Shown here one piece after another: positions 48,721-61,634 of a DNA stretch of 64,000 nucleotides. Source of the DNA: Heliocidaris tuberculata (taxonomy: Eukaryota; Echinodermata; Echinoidea; Camarodonta; Echinometridae); NCBI GenBank assembly GCA_025618425.1, contig CM046832.1, positions 60,601,087 to 60,665,086 of the forward strand, read 5' to 3'. The notes below the pieces were generated by a model that saw only the letters and a list, made by a program, of their open reading frames with translations, searched no databases and had not been told where the DNA came from. Positions within the stretch are counted from its first letter, which is position 1; every line of letters begins with the position of its first letter. The translations under genes and the position numbers were made by a program.

Positions 48721-49487
48721 AACCCTGGGGAAATATCTATTTTAATGAAAAGAGAGGATCAAGATAGAAGCAATTTAAAAAAAGTTCCATCAAAATCAGT
48801 AACAAAATGAAAAAGTTATGAAAGTTTGAAAAGTGTCAATTTACTTTCTATGGCAATCCTCAAATTGGCAATGTTGCTTCAGAATGGCAGGTTTAGTAGT
48901 ACAACTCTCAAATATGTTTTGTACACAAAATTTCATATTTTCTCCATTATCTCTAAAGATGCTGCTTGTCTTTTTAAACTCAACATACTGTGTGTCAAAT
49001 ACATTTTCCCATGATATATCTTGAGCTACATGTAAGTAGGAGACAAGCTGCACAGTGTAAAAATTAAATTTCTTTCGCGAGGGCTGCTTACATGTAGAAG
49101 TCCATCTATTGTGGTAAAAGATTTTAATGCACTACGACCCATGGGCAGAAATATTATTTTGACGGTGGCTCTTTTTTTCATTTACGGTGGCTTTTTCAAG
49201 ACTTTCGGGGGCTAATCGCCCTTAGCCCGCGCTAATTTTTTTCACTGAAGCTGCACATTGAGAGATAATGGGGAAAATATGAAATTTTGTGTACAAAACA
49301 TATGGAGAGTCACTTTGAAGCAACATTGCCAATTTGAGGATCACCATAGAAAGTAAATAATTGAGACTTTTCAAACTTTCATAACTTTCTCATTTCGTAA
49401 CCGATTTTGATGGAACTTTTAAAAAAATGCTTCTCTCTATCCTCTCTTTTCATTAAAATTGACTTTTGCCCAGGGTTTCATTCTCCT
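48721..49487. mobile_element. Foldback TTAA element (GGGGAATGAAACCC family) carrying a nested element
   Basis: TTAA at 48717-48720 and 49488-49491 bounds AGGGGAATGAAACCCTGGGG and CCCAGGGTTTCATTCTCCT (one mismatch). The core resembles 18291-18870. It is split by a 195-bp hAT-like insertion at 49053-49247. Confidence 0.88.
49053..49247. mobile_element. 195-bp hAT-like MITE with perfect 8-bp target duplication
   Basis: The ends are CAGTGTAAAAATTA and TAATTTTTTTCACTG, imperfect inverted repeats with CAGTG tips. The flanks AAGCTGCA at 49045-49052 and 49248-49255 are identical 8-bp direct repeats, the target-duplication length of hAT transposition. Removing the element and one flank restores the expected core of the host foldback element (ACAAGCTGCACATTGAGAGA). 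Confidence 0.9.
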
Positions 49488-49927
49488 TTAACTTCTTGGA
49501 CCCACTGTTGCTACAATTATCTCCTATTGAATTTGAATCATCATTCTAGCCAATTGGGTGAAAATTGTTGAAAATGTAACATGTTACATTATGATCAAGC
49601 ATGCATGTTTGATGTCTTGAGATGTCCTTGACCTTTACATGGGACATTATTGTTGAGATTATGTACATATATGGAGGACACATTGCCTGTAGGTTGATAG
49701 TACTAATTAATAACATAATTTAGATGTTACAAGGTCTTGGTCATGTATGTGTAATGAATATGCTAGTATTGTCTAACCGCAGTTAATTGACTTTGTGAAA
49801 CAGAAACAAGGACTTAAATTAGTCAGAGGTGGACATAATTAATGAGCTATTCATCGGGGTAGTCTAGCCAAGTACATGTATGTAATTTCTATTGTTATAA
49901 AGTCAAGGCATGAATATTATTCATTAA

Positions 49928-50335
49928 CCCTTTCGAGACAATTGACCACATTTTGTGGTTTGGCCCAATAACTTTTGATTTAGAGCCTTAAAAAATATAC
50001 CAGATGCATGAGCAGAAAGAGCAAAAAATTCTGCACATACTGTGTCCATTTTTGTTGCATGATCATATTGCGTTTGATGCCAGGAATTTTAAAAAGGAGA
50101 ATAAGATTGAACATCCTTAAATTGGCAACACATTGAGAGATTCAAAATCATTGTTTTTTTGTCCAAATTGGCAACTTTTTCAACTTTTCGACAAAGTTCC
50201 TAACCATGTATATTATTTTCAAGACATTACATCTTATTAGAACCACGTAGCACTTAAAGAAAAATATTACTGTTGCCAATTTGCAGAACAAAATGTGATC
50301 AATTGAGCTCTTAAATAATTCCTGTCCTGAAAGGG
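49928..50335. mobile_element. 408-bp piggyBac-like MITE (CCCTTT ends)
   Basis: TTAA at 49924-49927 and 50336-50339 bounds CCCTTTCGAGACAATTGACC and TGTCCTGAAAGGG. It is collinear with the copy at 9268-9691, sharing GTTTGATGCCAGGAATTTTA and CAACTTTTCGACAAA. Confidence 0.85.
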
Positions 50336-52938
50336 TTAAAGTCAACACAGGAAAGGTGATGAAAGGTAGGTTGTTTAAACTTGTCAACATTACATTAGAC
50401 CTTTCATGACCATCCATGATATCCACCTGCTGCATTAGTGCAAGTACATTTGCTTCCTGGGAAAATTGGCAGATGATATATATATGATTTATGAAATTCA
50501 CTTTAATCTCCGTTTATACATGTACATCTGCATATAATTGTAGGCAGATGTTTATTCATGCTAATTTTGTAAGGAGCAATTAAAGATTATGCCAAGAATT
50601 TAAACTCGGTTCTGAAGTAAATTTCACACTAGGCCTGAGTCATACCTTTAAAAAATAAATCCATAGCCTAACTGTCTAAAACTGATTTGGCTCCAACACA
50701 CAGATTTTCATATATGGGACAACAGTATAAAATTTGCAGAGAGTTTGACCTTTTAGGTCAGAAAGATGCCTAGAATTTTACTTTTTACACAAGGTGAAAT
50801 CTCATGCCATAATTCATTCTCCGAAAAAAGATATTTGTTTTCTTTCATTTAAGGCTATTTATTGATGGATTCTGGTCTCTAAAATTCTGTTTTGCCTGTA
50901 AAATATTGAATTTCTCTGAGTGTTTTTCTTCTCAAACAAGTGTCGTCATGTATGCGATCGTGATCGCAATCTCGAACATGAATTGTGCTTTGGATCTACA
51001 GGGTATTTTTAAGTATTTGAATGAATGTACCTGGGAAGGCAAAATGTCAGTAGCGTACATGTACCTGTGATCAGCATATTTAATGTGCACTAATTGAAAT
51101 ATACATAAAATATTGGATTGCAAATTTAATATGTATGCTTCCTTGTTGTTTAGAAGTATTGTATGTTTTCCTTGGCCCTTTTCTAGCATGAACGTGTTCT
51201 TGTGCGGCTCATTATTCAAAACTCTCATTATTATCTGCACGCTAGGCATTTATCAAATGTGTACATGTAAATGGTCACTGTGATGTGTCCTGTATTAGAA
51301 ACATGCCATTACAATACTCACAATAATTGAGAGCATCCACAAATAGCGAGTAACTGACAGCAATGACAAATATCTTGGTTCACCAGCAGAGGAAGGTATT
51401 TATATACTGGGTCTGCAATTTTGAGACATGTAGTCTATGCTTGGAGGCCATTGGATTTCCAGGCATTGTCATGTGCATTGTGTATTCATTACATATTATA
51501 AAACTCTACTGATGTATGATATACATGTACATTTAGGGCCTACTTGGAGTGCTGTATTAGATTCAAGGTTAGTTTTGAGAGTGTAGCCAAATTTCTCTGC
51601 CTACTTGAGTACATTTACTGTTTTTAGATTATGAATACTGTAGGAATAAAATCATTGTAAGATGAATATATTCTGCAGTTAATTATGAAAAAGTTTAAAT
51701 TCTATTTTGTATTCAGTGAATTGTAGTTGTCCTTATTTGTAACCATGATCTATTGAAGGTTTTTAAATAAAAGTTGAAAACATTTTCTTCAAAATCCTTT
51801 CCTCTTTTCTTTTTTTATAAGCTACATGTACATGTACCTTCCAATCATATTCTGAGTTGGTATAAAGAAAGCGGTTAAATTGGTGCTACATGTATACTTC
51901 TTTGTAGCTCAAACACTGTAGATTCAGTCTGGAAAATATGGCCTAGATTACACACCTAGATAGCATTGTTACATGTATTTATTCTACATATTCCAGCACA
52001 ACACTTAATGTACTGTAAACTTATATTTTGTGGTACTGGCATTTAAATTTTAACTGGGAGAATTGCCAAGCTAAATGTTGTTTAATTTCTACTTCAGACT
52101 GATTTAGTGGTTCGTTTCCTATCAAGCAAAGATTTCCTTGTGCATTCATGAACAATAGAGAAAAACCTACTTTCCCTGTTATTTAGATATGATATGAATG
52201 TACATGTAAGAAGGATATGTCAGGGTTTTGTATTTAATCAGCCATGTGAATTAGTGGCACACTAGTTGTAGAAACTAGTCTTGACTAAAAAAGTGATGCG
52301 AGCTGAAAAAAAAAACTAGTCTTGAAGATGGTTGTTAAGAACAGCTACAGTACAGAGCTTGTAATATAAATATTAGTCAGGTAGTCTACAGTTAGGACAG
52401 TTCAGACTCTGCCTCATATGCTGCAGTGTCAACTGATTACTGATTTGTGCCTGCAAACTTTATGGAAAGTTTAGAAACCGACAATAACTCCTGTATCAGG
52501 GTTTCTAAGCAGAGACTACTTACACAGCTAACATTGCATGTAATTTCCCTTTCGAAGCCTGAACACTAATCGTTGCACTGTCCCCGTCAGGTAATTCAGA
52601 ATTGAGACTAGTGTAGCCAGACTTGTTAAATCCTCCGGGATGATCGTAGCGATCTATGCACGTATCGCTCTCTTTTGGAGTCTCATCAATTTTAGATGCA
52701 CCACCATGGTCCTCTTTCTTGTAGGCAGCTCTAGACTCGGCATAAAACTTTTACCTGTATTTAAGGGGTCCTTTTTTTTGGGGGGGGGGGAGGGCTCATG
52801 ACTTAATTAGACTTTTAGACCCTGATACGTAATACTGAGTACAACTACAATATTTCTTATTAAAAAATTAAAAAATTAAAAAATTAAAAAATTAAAAAAA
52901 TTGTAGATATTCTTTGTTTGTTTCTCTGTTTGTTTTTT

Positions 52939-53500
52939 TGTCTTTGTGAACAAAGAAAATCAAGGAAAAACCAAACAGTGCAATTTTATGGTTTAGTATA
53001 CATTGTAGAATTGCGAGGTACATGTATGTTTTGACAGTAATGTATTGTTTACAATGTTTGTACTGAACTTGAACTTTATTTCCCACTATTAAGGGAATAT
53101 CATAAAAACTAAACAACCCGAATAATGAGTTGTACCGGTACATATTAAACAAACACGAAAACCATATATCCATACATCCAAATATCATAGTTACATTATT
53201 TCTCATTAAAAAAATTAATTTGAAGATAATCATAGTATTTTTTTCTTTGTCTTTGTGAACAAAGGAAATCAAGGAAAAACCAAACAGTGCAATTTTATGG
53301 TTCAGAACTCATCAATTGTAGAATTGCAAGGTATGTTTTGACAGTAATGTATTGTTTACAATGTTTGAACTGAACTTGAATTTTATTTCCCACTTTTAAG
53401 GGAATATCATAAAAACCAAAAAAACTAAACATAGAGATGTATGTACCGGTACATATCAAACAAACACAAAAACCAAAATCCAAATATCATAGTTACAGAA
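52939..53500. repeat. Two-copy tandem duplication, ~310-bp period
   Basis: GTCTTTGTGAACAAAGAAAA (52940 on) recurs as GTCTTTGTGAACAAAGGAAA (53249 on). CCAAACAGTGCAATTTTATG, TTTCCCACT-TTAAGGGAATAT and GTACCGGTACATAT follow in both. The copies differ by small indels. The open frames on the minus strand are duplicated with them and have no known domain. Confidence 0.85.
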
Positions 53501-53620
53501 TAAACCTTACAAAATTTCACACATTGCTGCTTGGCTAAGGACGAGGTTCATATACATGTACGTCTCACCTTGGTTTAATGCATTCCGCTACTACATACTA
53601 CTAGTGTTCAGTGATCTGTC

Positions 53621-53654
53621 CAAGGAGTTATCACAGAACTGTGATAACTCCTTG
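53621..53654. repeat. Perfect 16-bp hairpin with 2-base loop
   Basis: CAAGGAGTTATCACAG (53621-53636), AA, then CTGTGATAACTCCTTG (53639-53654). GATCTGTC flanks it directly on both sides (53613-53620 and 53654-53661). Confidence 0.95.
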
Positions 53655-55058
53655 ATCTGTCTACTTCTCATAAATCAGCAATCAGAGCTTCGTTTGTAAA
53701 CTCATTACAGCAGTACCTGCCTGCAAGCTGCTGCAAAGCTCTGTAGATATGCATACCCGCCAGCACAAATCATTTTTATATTAGGAGTCACTGAATGTAA
53801 GGCTTAACTGAATGGGTGCTTGCACTAAGCTACTATGGTAATGCTTAATTTAGTTGCTGCCGCTGTGAATACCTTGCGTATTTGCTGACAATGCAGTTTT
53901 CAAAACAATCTTTTAAAATAATTGTTGCAGTTAGAGAGATTGGAATTGATTTCAGCAATTAATATTTTTTCAGTATAGATCATGGTACTTTGAATGCTGT
54001 ATTAAATGTGATTGTGATTACCTTCATTGTGTGTGAATTGATGGTGGGATCATTACTGCCGGAATGAAATCCAGTATAAATTACAATATCATGAGAACAT
54101 AAATTGCTTCAGATTATTATTGTTCCTCAAGGCCTTTATTTATATTTTAAAATCAAAATATGAGTTTTTGAAACCATTTGTTTTTTAAAGGAACCTTTTT
54201 CTTTCCTAATGCTCTTGATGACCTTGGAGCTTTCTCAAAGCATGCTGGCAGAAGAAACAATAAACATGTTATGTACACACATCCTAACCAATGGATCAAT
54301 ACATTAGAACATGAAATGAAAAGGTCACAATCAAGAAACATTCCAAGTTCACAAAGCTATATTAATTCAGTTTAATACATGTACATGTATTTATGAGCTG
54401 ATATTAGTAACCCATAGCAGAACTTTCAATGTTTCCTAAAGGTCTAAATGAATCAGCTTTTCCTCCTCAAATTAGCACCAATTGTTTGTATCTTCCACTC
54501 TTTAATAGTTTGAACTTTGAAAAAATAGAAATATGTATTAAATGAACCAATGTGAATGAAAAGTACCCCCAAAATTAAAATAAATTGCCAATTTGTAGAT
54601 GCAAATAGTGATTATAAATTTCACTCCACATTGCCAAATTAGAGACTTCAATTATCATTTTCATTTAAACCGCTCTTCTTCATGAAGGGCACAATGTATT
54701 GCAATAGAAATGGACTCCAATTTCCAGCAATTTTTGCACTTTCTGATCATGTAGGCCTATAATTTGTAAATCAGAGCATTCTGGGTAATAAGATGAAGAA
54801 AAAAACAATGTCACTAAAAGGGGACACTTAAACTGCTCTGGGTTGACATATTATTGTACATGTAACCCTACACTAACTGTACTACAGAGTATCAATTTGA
54901 AGAGAACAATTTATAGCATGTACGATTGTAAATGCCAGCAAGACGTTTGTCTCCAGTAATGCTGTATGTGTGAACTGTATACTGTTTGCATGGCTGCACA
55001 CATCTGCATCTGTTAAAGGATGCATTGTGAAATCAGGGCACATCCTATAATCCCATGT

Positions 55059-55262
55059 CTACTCAGGCCTCTTTCTCAGACTGACGTGTTGTTTGTTATG
55101 AGCAGTAGAAGTGCTGCGTCCGTCGTTGAGGACAAGGCATGACCACATTCCATCCATACTCTCCTCGTAATAATGCGAGCCCCCCCTGCAGTAATGCCCG
55201 GAAATGGTCCAGAAACACTCGTGTCTGACCACAACTGCTCCAACATGCAGTAGGTCCACCAT
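55059..55262 (-). other. GC-richer island with an open frame, unassigned
   Basis: The minus-strand frame reads MVDLLHVGAVVVRHECFWTI at its start and ends RKRPE before a stop, 67 codons. Its base composition is higher in GC than the surroundings and its codon use is plausible. Another minus frame and most of a plus frame are also open here, so the coding strand is unsure. No domain is recognised and no clean acceptor precedes it. It could be an exon of an unrecognised gene. Confidence 0.2.
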
Positions 55263-55867
55263 GAAAAAGTGAAAGAAGGGCTAATCAAAACTAGATATAT
55301 GATATTTTGAATTGTAAAAGACATCTTCATGCTTCTCAGAAATGTTGAGATGTGTGGACAGATTGAATGTCTTCTCGAAAATGTAATTGGCCATGTTTAA
55401 TTTTAGCATACTGTATGACGGAAACAGTCAAACAAGAACTGCATTGTAAACTTTGTGTATGGAAAGTCATAACCTTGTTCATGTACATGTAGCAGTTGCT
55501 GCTCACTTTTTCTGTTTTATCTTCTTCATCAATATTGCATTTCAAATTTAACCTGGAAAACTTTATAAAAACTAGCCAAAGAATTTTTTTCAATTTTACA
55601 TTAGGCTAGACCTTAGGCTTTGTACATTCACATAATGATAAAACGTTTGTCTCATGGTGCTACTTGCTCTGTTACCCTGAACAACAGGCCAATTGGGCAC
55701 GCAACCCAGACTCGTGATGCAATTACTGACCCATGTACCATTCTGTCTTGTGGAATTTAGGTTAAATTAAACAATAATTGTGAATTCTGACATACATGAA
55801 CATGTCAGCTAAGCCTGGCTGTTGGGCAGAATTAAATTTTCATTCCTGTTCAAAAGAAACTGATATA

Positions 55868-56553
55868 CAGTGCGTCCCAGAAAAAATGAAAGCGAGATTT
55901 ATCGATGTTTAATCATATATCACAATGATTAATAAATGACACATATTTGTAAAGATTGGTTCCTCTCCTTTCATTTGATGCCACTCATATGATACATACT
56001 TCACGCATGAGTGAATAAAGACAATATGAAGCAGAGCTACCAAAAAGTTGTTTGGCCAACGATATCTGAATTTCAAAGAGATAATCACATTTCTAGAAAG
56101 TTCATTTTTTGCCCTTTCATATGACACCTATTAAACCTACTTGACCATGCAATTAGCAACAGAGCAACGAGTACTTCTGTTAACAGAATGGGGACAATCT
56201 AGGAGCATTTAATAAACCATGGAAATGCAAGCATCAACTTACACCAACAGAGCTCTGTTATTCCTGGCTCATTTTTCCTGCTTGAGGTGTCATATGAAAG
56301 GGCAGAAAATGAACTTTACAGAAATGTGACTATCTCTTTGAAATTCAGATATCGTTGGCCAAATGATTTTTTGGTAGCCCTGCTTGATATAGTCTTTATT
56401 CACTCATGCATGAAGTATGTATCATATGAGTGGCATCAAATGAAAGAAGAGGATCCAAGCTTTACAAATATGTGTCATTTACCAATCATAATTGTGATTA
56501 AGATATGATTAAACATCAATAAATCACGGTTTCGTTTTTTCTGCGACACACTG
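55868..56553. mobile_element. 686-bp mariner-like foldback element with TA target duplication
   Basis: Ends CAGTGCGTCCCAGAAAAAAT and TTTTTTCTGCGACACACTG lie between TA dinucleotides (55866-55867 and 56554-56555). The inverted arms run about 250 bp each: 55868-56127 on one side and 56287-56553 on the other, with a unique spacer. Open frames of 72-73 codons on opposite strands are simply mirror images of the arms. Tc1/mariner relationship is inferred from the TA sites and CAGTGCGTCCC tips; no transposase is present. Confidence 0.8.
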
Positions 56554-56722
56554 TATATTTGATCCCGTCTATGACTCCCCTTTTATTACATTGGGTATAA
56601 GCGCTCAAAGTAAATCTGAGTTTACACTCACTGACCCCCTCCCCCAAGCGATCCCCTGCATTTATTCTTTTCATTGACAAACAAACAAAATAATAAAAAA
56701 AGAATTTATTCTTTTCATTGAC

Positions 56723-56753
<31 letters not shown>

Positions 56754-57364
56754 CCTCCCCCCCACCCCCGGAGATGGTGGATGGAAGTTGGTACAGTTAT
56801 AGGAACAATTCATAGAGCCCTTTTTTATGAGGAGATGATAATGCCCATACCGCCTGGAGCTAGGTTAATGTAAATTACCAATCAGATTACACATTTCACC
56901 ATATTAGCACTTGTACAAGGCTACACAGGATCAGGCTTTGAATTTTGTGTCTGAACTTTACAGAAATGTGACTATCTCTTTGAAATTCAGATATCGTTGG
57001 CCAAATGATTTTTTGGTAGCCCTGCTTGATATAGTCTTTATTCACTCATGCATGAAGTATGTATCATATGAGTGGCATCAAATGAAAGAAGAGGATCCAA
57101 GCTTTACAAATATGTGTCATTTACCAATCATAATTGTGATTAAGATATGATTAAACATCAATAAATCACGGTTTCGTTTTTTCTGCGACACACTGTATAT
57201 TTGATCCCGTCTATGACTCCCCTTTTATTACATTGGGTATAAGCGCTCAAAGTAAATCTGAGTTTACACTCACTGACCCCCTCCCCCAAGCGATCCCCTG
57301 CATTTATTCTTTTCATTGACAAACAAACAAAATAATAAAAAAAGAATTTATTCTTTTCATTGAC

Positions 57365-57396
<32 letters not shown>

Positions 57397-58873
57397 CCTC
57401 CCCCCCACCCCCGGAGATGGTGGATGGAAGTTGGTACAGTTATAGGAACAATTCATAGAGCCCTTTTTTATGAGGAGATGATAATGCCCATACCGCCTGG
57501 AGCTAGGTTAATGTAAATTACCAATCAGATTACACATTTCACCATATTAGCACTTGTACAAGGCTACACAGGATCAGGCTTTGAATTTTGTGTCTGAACT
57601 TTACAGAAATGTGACTATCTCTTTGAAATTCAGATATCGTTGGCCAAATGATTTTTTGGTAGCCCTGCTTGATATAGTCTTTATTCACTCATGCATGAAG
57701 TATGTATCATATGAGTGGCATCAAATGAAAGAAGAGGATCCAAGCTTTACAAATATGTGTCATTTACCAATCATAATTGTGATTAAGATATGATTAAACA
57801 TCAATAAATCACGGTTTCGTTTTTTCTGCGACACACTGTATATTTGATCCCGTCTATGACTCCCCTTTTATTACATTGGGTATAAGCGCTCAAAGTAAAT
57901 CTGAGTTTACACTCACTGACCCCCTCCCCCAAGCGATCCCCTGCATTTATTCTTTTCATTGACAAACAAACAAAATAATAAAAAAAGAATTTATTCTTTT
58001 CATTGACAAAAAAAAAAAAAAAAAAAAAAGAGCCCCTCCCCCCCACCCCCGGAGATGGTGGATGGAAGTTGGTACAGTTATAGGAACAATTCATAGAGCC
58101 CTTTTTTATGAGGAGATGATAATGCCCATACCGCCTGGAGCTAGGTTAATGTAAATTACCAATCAGATTACACATTTCACCATATTAGCACTTGTACAAG
58201 GCTACACAGGATCAGGCTTTGAATTTTGTGTCTGAACTTTACAGAAATGTGACTATCTCTTTGAAATTCAGATATCATTGGCCAAATGATTTTTTGGTAG
58301 CCCTGCTTGATATAGTCTTTATTCACTCATGCATGAAGTATGTATCATATGAGTGGCATCAAATGAAAGAAGAGGATCCAAGCTTTACAAATATGTGTCA
58401 TTTACCAATCATAATTGTGATTAAGATATGATTAAACATCAATAAATCACGGTTTCGTTTTTTCTGCGACACACTGTATATTTGATCCCGTCTATGACTC
58501 CCCTTTTATTACATTGGGTATAAGCGCTCAAAGTAAATCTGAGTTTACACTCACTGACCCCCTCCCCCAAGCGATCCCCTGCATTTATTCTTTTCATTGA
58601 CAAACAAACAAAATAATAAAAAAAGAATTTATTCTTTTCATTGACAAAAAAAAAAAAAAAAAAAAAAAAGAGCCCCTCCCCCCCACCCCCGGAGATGGTG
58701 GATGGAAGTTGGTACAGTTATAGGAACAATTCATAGAGCCCTTTTTTATGAGGAGATGATAATGCCCATACCGCCTGGAGCTAGGTTAATGTAAATTACC
58801 AATCAGATTACACATTTCACCATATTAGCACTTGTACAAGACTACACAGGATCAGGCTTTGAATTTTGTGTCT
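56311..58873. repeat. Four-copy, nearly identical 640-bp tandem array
   Basis: Units are 56311-56952, 56953-57595, 57596-58233 and 58234-58873 (642, 643, 638 and 640 bp). They differ almost only in poly-A length plus rare substitutions, such as ATATCATTGG in unit 4. Each unit contains the outer part of the mariner-like right arm, its end CTGCGACACACTGTA, flanking DNA and a poly-A/CCCCTCCCCCC stretch. The repeated 79-codon frame in units 2-4 is a by-product of the arm sequence. The near identity indicates very recent expansion, or an assembly artefact. Confidence 0.95.
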
Positions 58874-59036
58874 GTCGTGTTTGAATAATGTTGACATGAA
58901 CATACAAGTACATTGTACATGTATTGTAGGCTTATGATGTAGAATTGTGTGATTTCTTATTAGAAAAAAAGGACACTTTGACAACCTTTTCTAGCCTTCT
59001 TACCACATTAGCTATGTTCATATGGGACTCGTAGTT

Positions 59037-59092
59037 TCGAAACTTGAAGTTAGCGAAACTTAAAGTTAGCGAAACTTAAAGTTAACGAAACA
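59037..59092. repeat. Short tandem repeat of GAAACTTAAAGTTAGC
   Basis: Three and a half units of a 17-bp motif lie here. Inverted relatives (ACTTAAAGTTTC, GAAACTACAAG) occur at 60085-60160 together with a GTTCAYAYG-like flank, so 59020-60180 may be a decayed large element. Confidence 0.6.
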
Positions 59093-59374
59093 ATGGCTCA
59101 ATAACGATGCAGGTTCATATGGGCCCGTAACAACGATGCTCATTGTTCTGAGACTACAAATCGAACGATCATGGGGGAAAATATTCCAAATTTATTTAAT
59201 TGTACATGCATGTGTATGTATGTATAATGTGTGGGCTTATATATTTATATAATGTAATCATGTATATATATGCAAATGTATATCTGTATATGTATATAAT
59301 GTATTTTTTTTTTCCGCCTTTAAACAATTTTAAACAAATTATATGTACACTATTGTTAAGTACACTTAGATGAC

Positions 59375-59725
59375 TGACCAGGAGGTATGATAGGAGGAGG
59401 AGGGGCTCCCTTCTGCAAGGGCCCCTGTTTTTCCCCCCGTAGGTAGGTTAAAGGCGGCTGTCTCCGGGAAAGATCGAGACTTCACAGATGTTGGTGGGTC
59501 CATGTGTCCCCATGTGTCCCATCAACAGGACAGCCGTAGCCCCGCACTGCGGTACGGGTGCGGGAGGGAGCTCTTCTTGCTTTGTCTGTTTCTTCTCAGT
59601 CCAAGTTAACTTTTTGTTTAAAATTAAATTGTGTATCATTTGGAGTGTTTGGCTTCATTCTCTTTTTCATAATTTTCCCTCTCTCTAGCTCTTGCATTGA
59701 AACAACAACAACAACAAAAAAAAAA
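59375..59725 (+). mobile_element. Possible retroposon 3' fragment with (CAA)n-A(n) tail
   Basis: A GC-rich segment (GGGGCTCCCTTCTGCAAGGG, CCATGTGTCCCCATGTGTCC) is followed by a tail ACAACAACAACAAAAAAAAAA at 59704-59725. Open frames occur on the minus strand, ending in a Pro-rich PPPPIIPPGQSSKC in one frame, so a true exon on the minus strand is an alternative. Neither reading is secure. Confidence 0.3.
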
Positions 59726-60936
59726 GGTCATGTAAACTAGTCTAAAGATGAAATGTTATACATTTTGACTGTATGTGTTTGTGTGGGTGTGTGCATATGG
59801 TTATATTTTTTTTTTGTGTGTGTGTGTGTGTTTTTTTTTTTTCTTTCTCTCGTTTAAAGAATACCGATATTAAAAAAAAAAAAAAAAAAAAATGTTAAGT
59901 AGGTCTACATAATTATGTATAGTGTGTGGCAAAAATAGTCAAGTATGACTGCTTGCCAAACAAAAAAAAATCAAGAAGAAGAAGAAGATAGTTTAACATG
60001 AGCAGAGAGGTCATCATTAACAATGAGCTTGCAAAACTTGAAGTTTATTCTGTCCTCACGGTCCGTAACTCCAGCTGCTTGTGGTTTCTAAACTTAAAGT
60101 TTCAAAACTACAAGTCCATTTATCTGGTCTGAAACTACAAGTGAAACTTAAAGTTTAGCTCCCTTCGTGTGAACCTGACTTAAAATAGTTCAAGGAAAAA
60201 ATTATTCTGTGGTCAATTGGACATTATATACATGTAGTTATACCAGAAAAGAAAGTAAGTCAATGGTCATATTGAGTAATTTGTTTCATCTTTGGGTGAA
60301 ATAAATGAAAATAATGCACAGGTTGTATGGGACTCCTAGATATCCTATACAGCATGTGTCAAATTTATGTTTATTTTTATCCTGAGATTATGAATCCTAA
60401 CAACGTCAATGAAATCACCAATTTGTACATGTTATAAGTTATTTCTACCCAGCTTAAAGTTAATTGCTCTAACTTGAATGCTCTGATTGATTTTCCTGGT
60501 ACATGACTGAAGAGACCCTAGCTTTGTATGCAAATTCAGAATAACGCAGACAGGTCCTGAAGTGTACATGTACATGTATTAGCCAGTGAGTGTTGCTAAG
60601 TAACTTTTGGTTCATGCAGCCATACATACATGTACTTAGTTTGAGGATCCCTCCCTGGAAAATGATGATTGAAAAAAAAAAGCAATGTAGTTAATTAATG
60701 TGCATGTAATCACATTGCTGTAAGCATGATATGGATACTTTTCTTGAAAACAGTCAGTGTGAGGGGTGCATACTCTTGAACCATCAATGTCTAGCAATAA
60801 TTTGTTCCTTATGAAATCATATATGTTGGTGTCACTCTATACACAAATGGAGAATGTAAACATTGGAATATTCGTAATACACATGTTCCTAAATACTTTG
60901 TAGACAATAAAAATCTACATGATATGACATATACTG

Positions 60937-60981
60937 TTGCATAATTGTGGAAAGTATATTGTACTTTCCATAATTATGCAA
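60937..60981. repeat. 20-bp near-perfect hairpin
   Basis: TTGCATAATTGTGGAAAGTA pairs with TACTTTCCATAATTATGCAA around a 5-base loop, with one mismatch or G-U. Confidence 0.9.
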
Positions 60982-61634
60982 ATGTACGCTTTAAAATATA
61001 TCTTGCAGTCTAGAAGTTTCAAGTTTTGATTTCCTCAAGCACAATGCAAAGATAAATTTAAAAAAAAATGTGTATGATGTCAGGAAATGAAACTGAAACT
61101 TATATGTAATTATATTTAAAGGGTATTGTTCATCAGGCGACTATTATTCATTTAACTGTACAGGTCAGTCCAATTAGCTTTTTAGCATTGTTGTCCCATA
61201 CATTCATATTTATGTAGTTTTATGTAGGCCTGAATGGTCAACATACTACAGTATACACTGCAGATAGACTTCTGAGATGTTGTTTTTGAAGCTCGCAAGT
61301 GTAAACAAGACTGCATTGATCCAGAGCATTGCAAGTGTACATTATGCCCACCCTTGGTTTTGAGGTGCATTTGGTAAATTGCTTGACTAATGGGCAAGGA
61401 ATGCCAACCTTTCCTCTGGATCAACGCCATGTTCTTCAAGCTAGTCTTGCCTCTAAACTGACTGGATATTTATTCCAGAAAGATTCCACCCGGGAAAGTC
61501 TTCCCAAGTATTCAATTTTGAAAAAGTGTATAATTATATTAATCTCTGTAATGGACAAGCTCTTGTAATTTCAGATTTGTAACTTTGGTAATTAATCATT
61601 GTCTTTCAATGTAGGATGAAGTTTTTTGTTGTTG

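Noticed and set aside
56911..58431. Repeated identical 79-codon frames that look like a small gene family
   Set aside because: They are exact by-products of the 640-bp tandem array and of a transposon arm; the same peptide appears mirrored on the minus strand at 55909-56127.
61182..61568. Opposed 79- and 85-codon frames
   Set aside because: No recognisable motif and no supporting splice sites; equally open on both strands.
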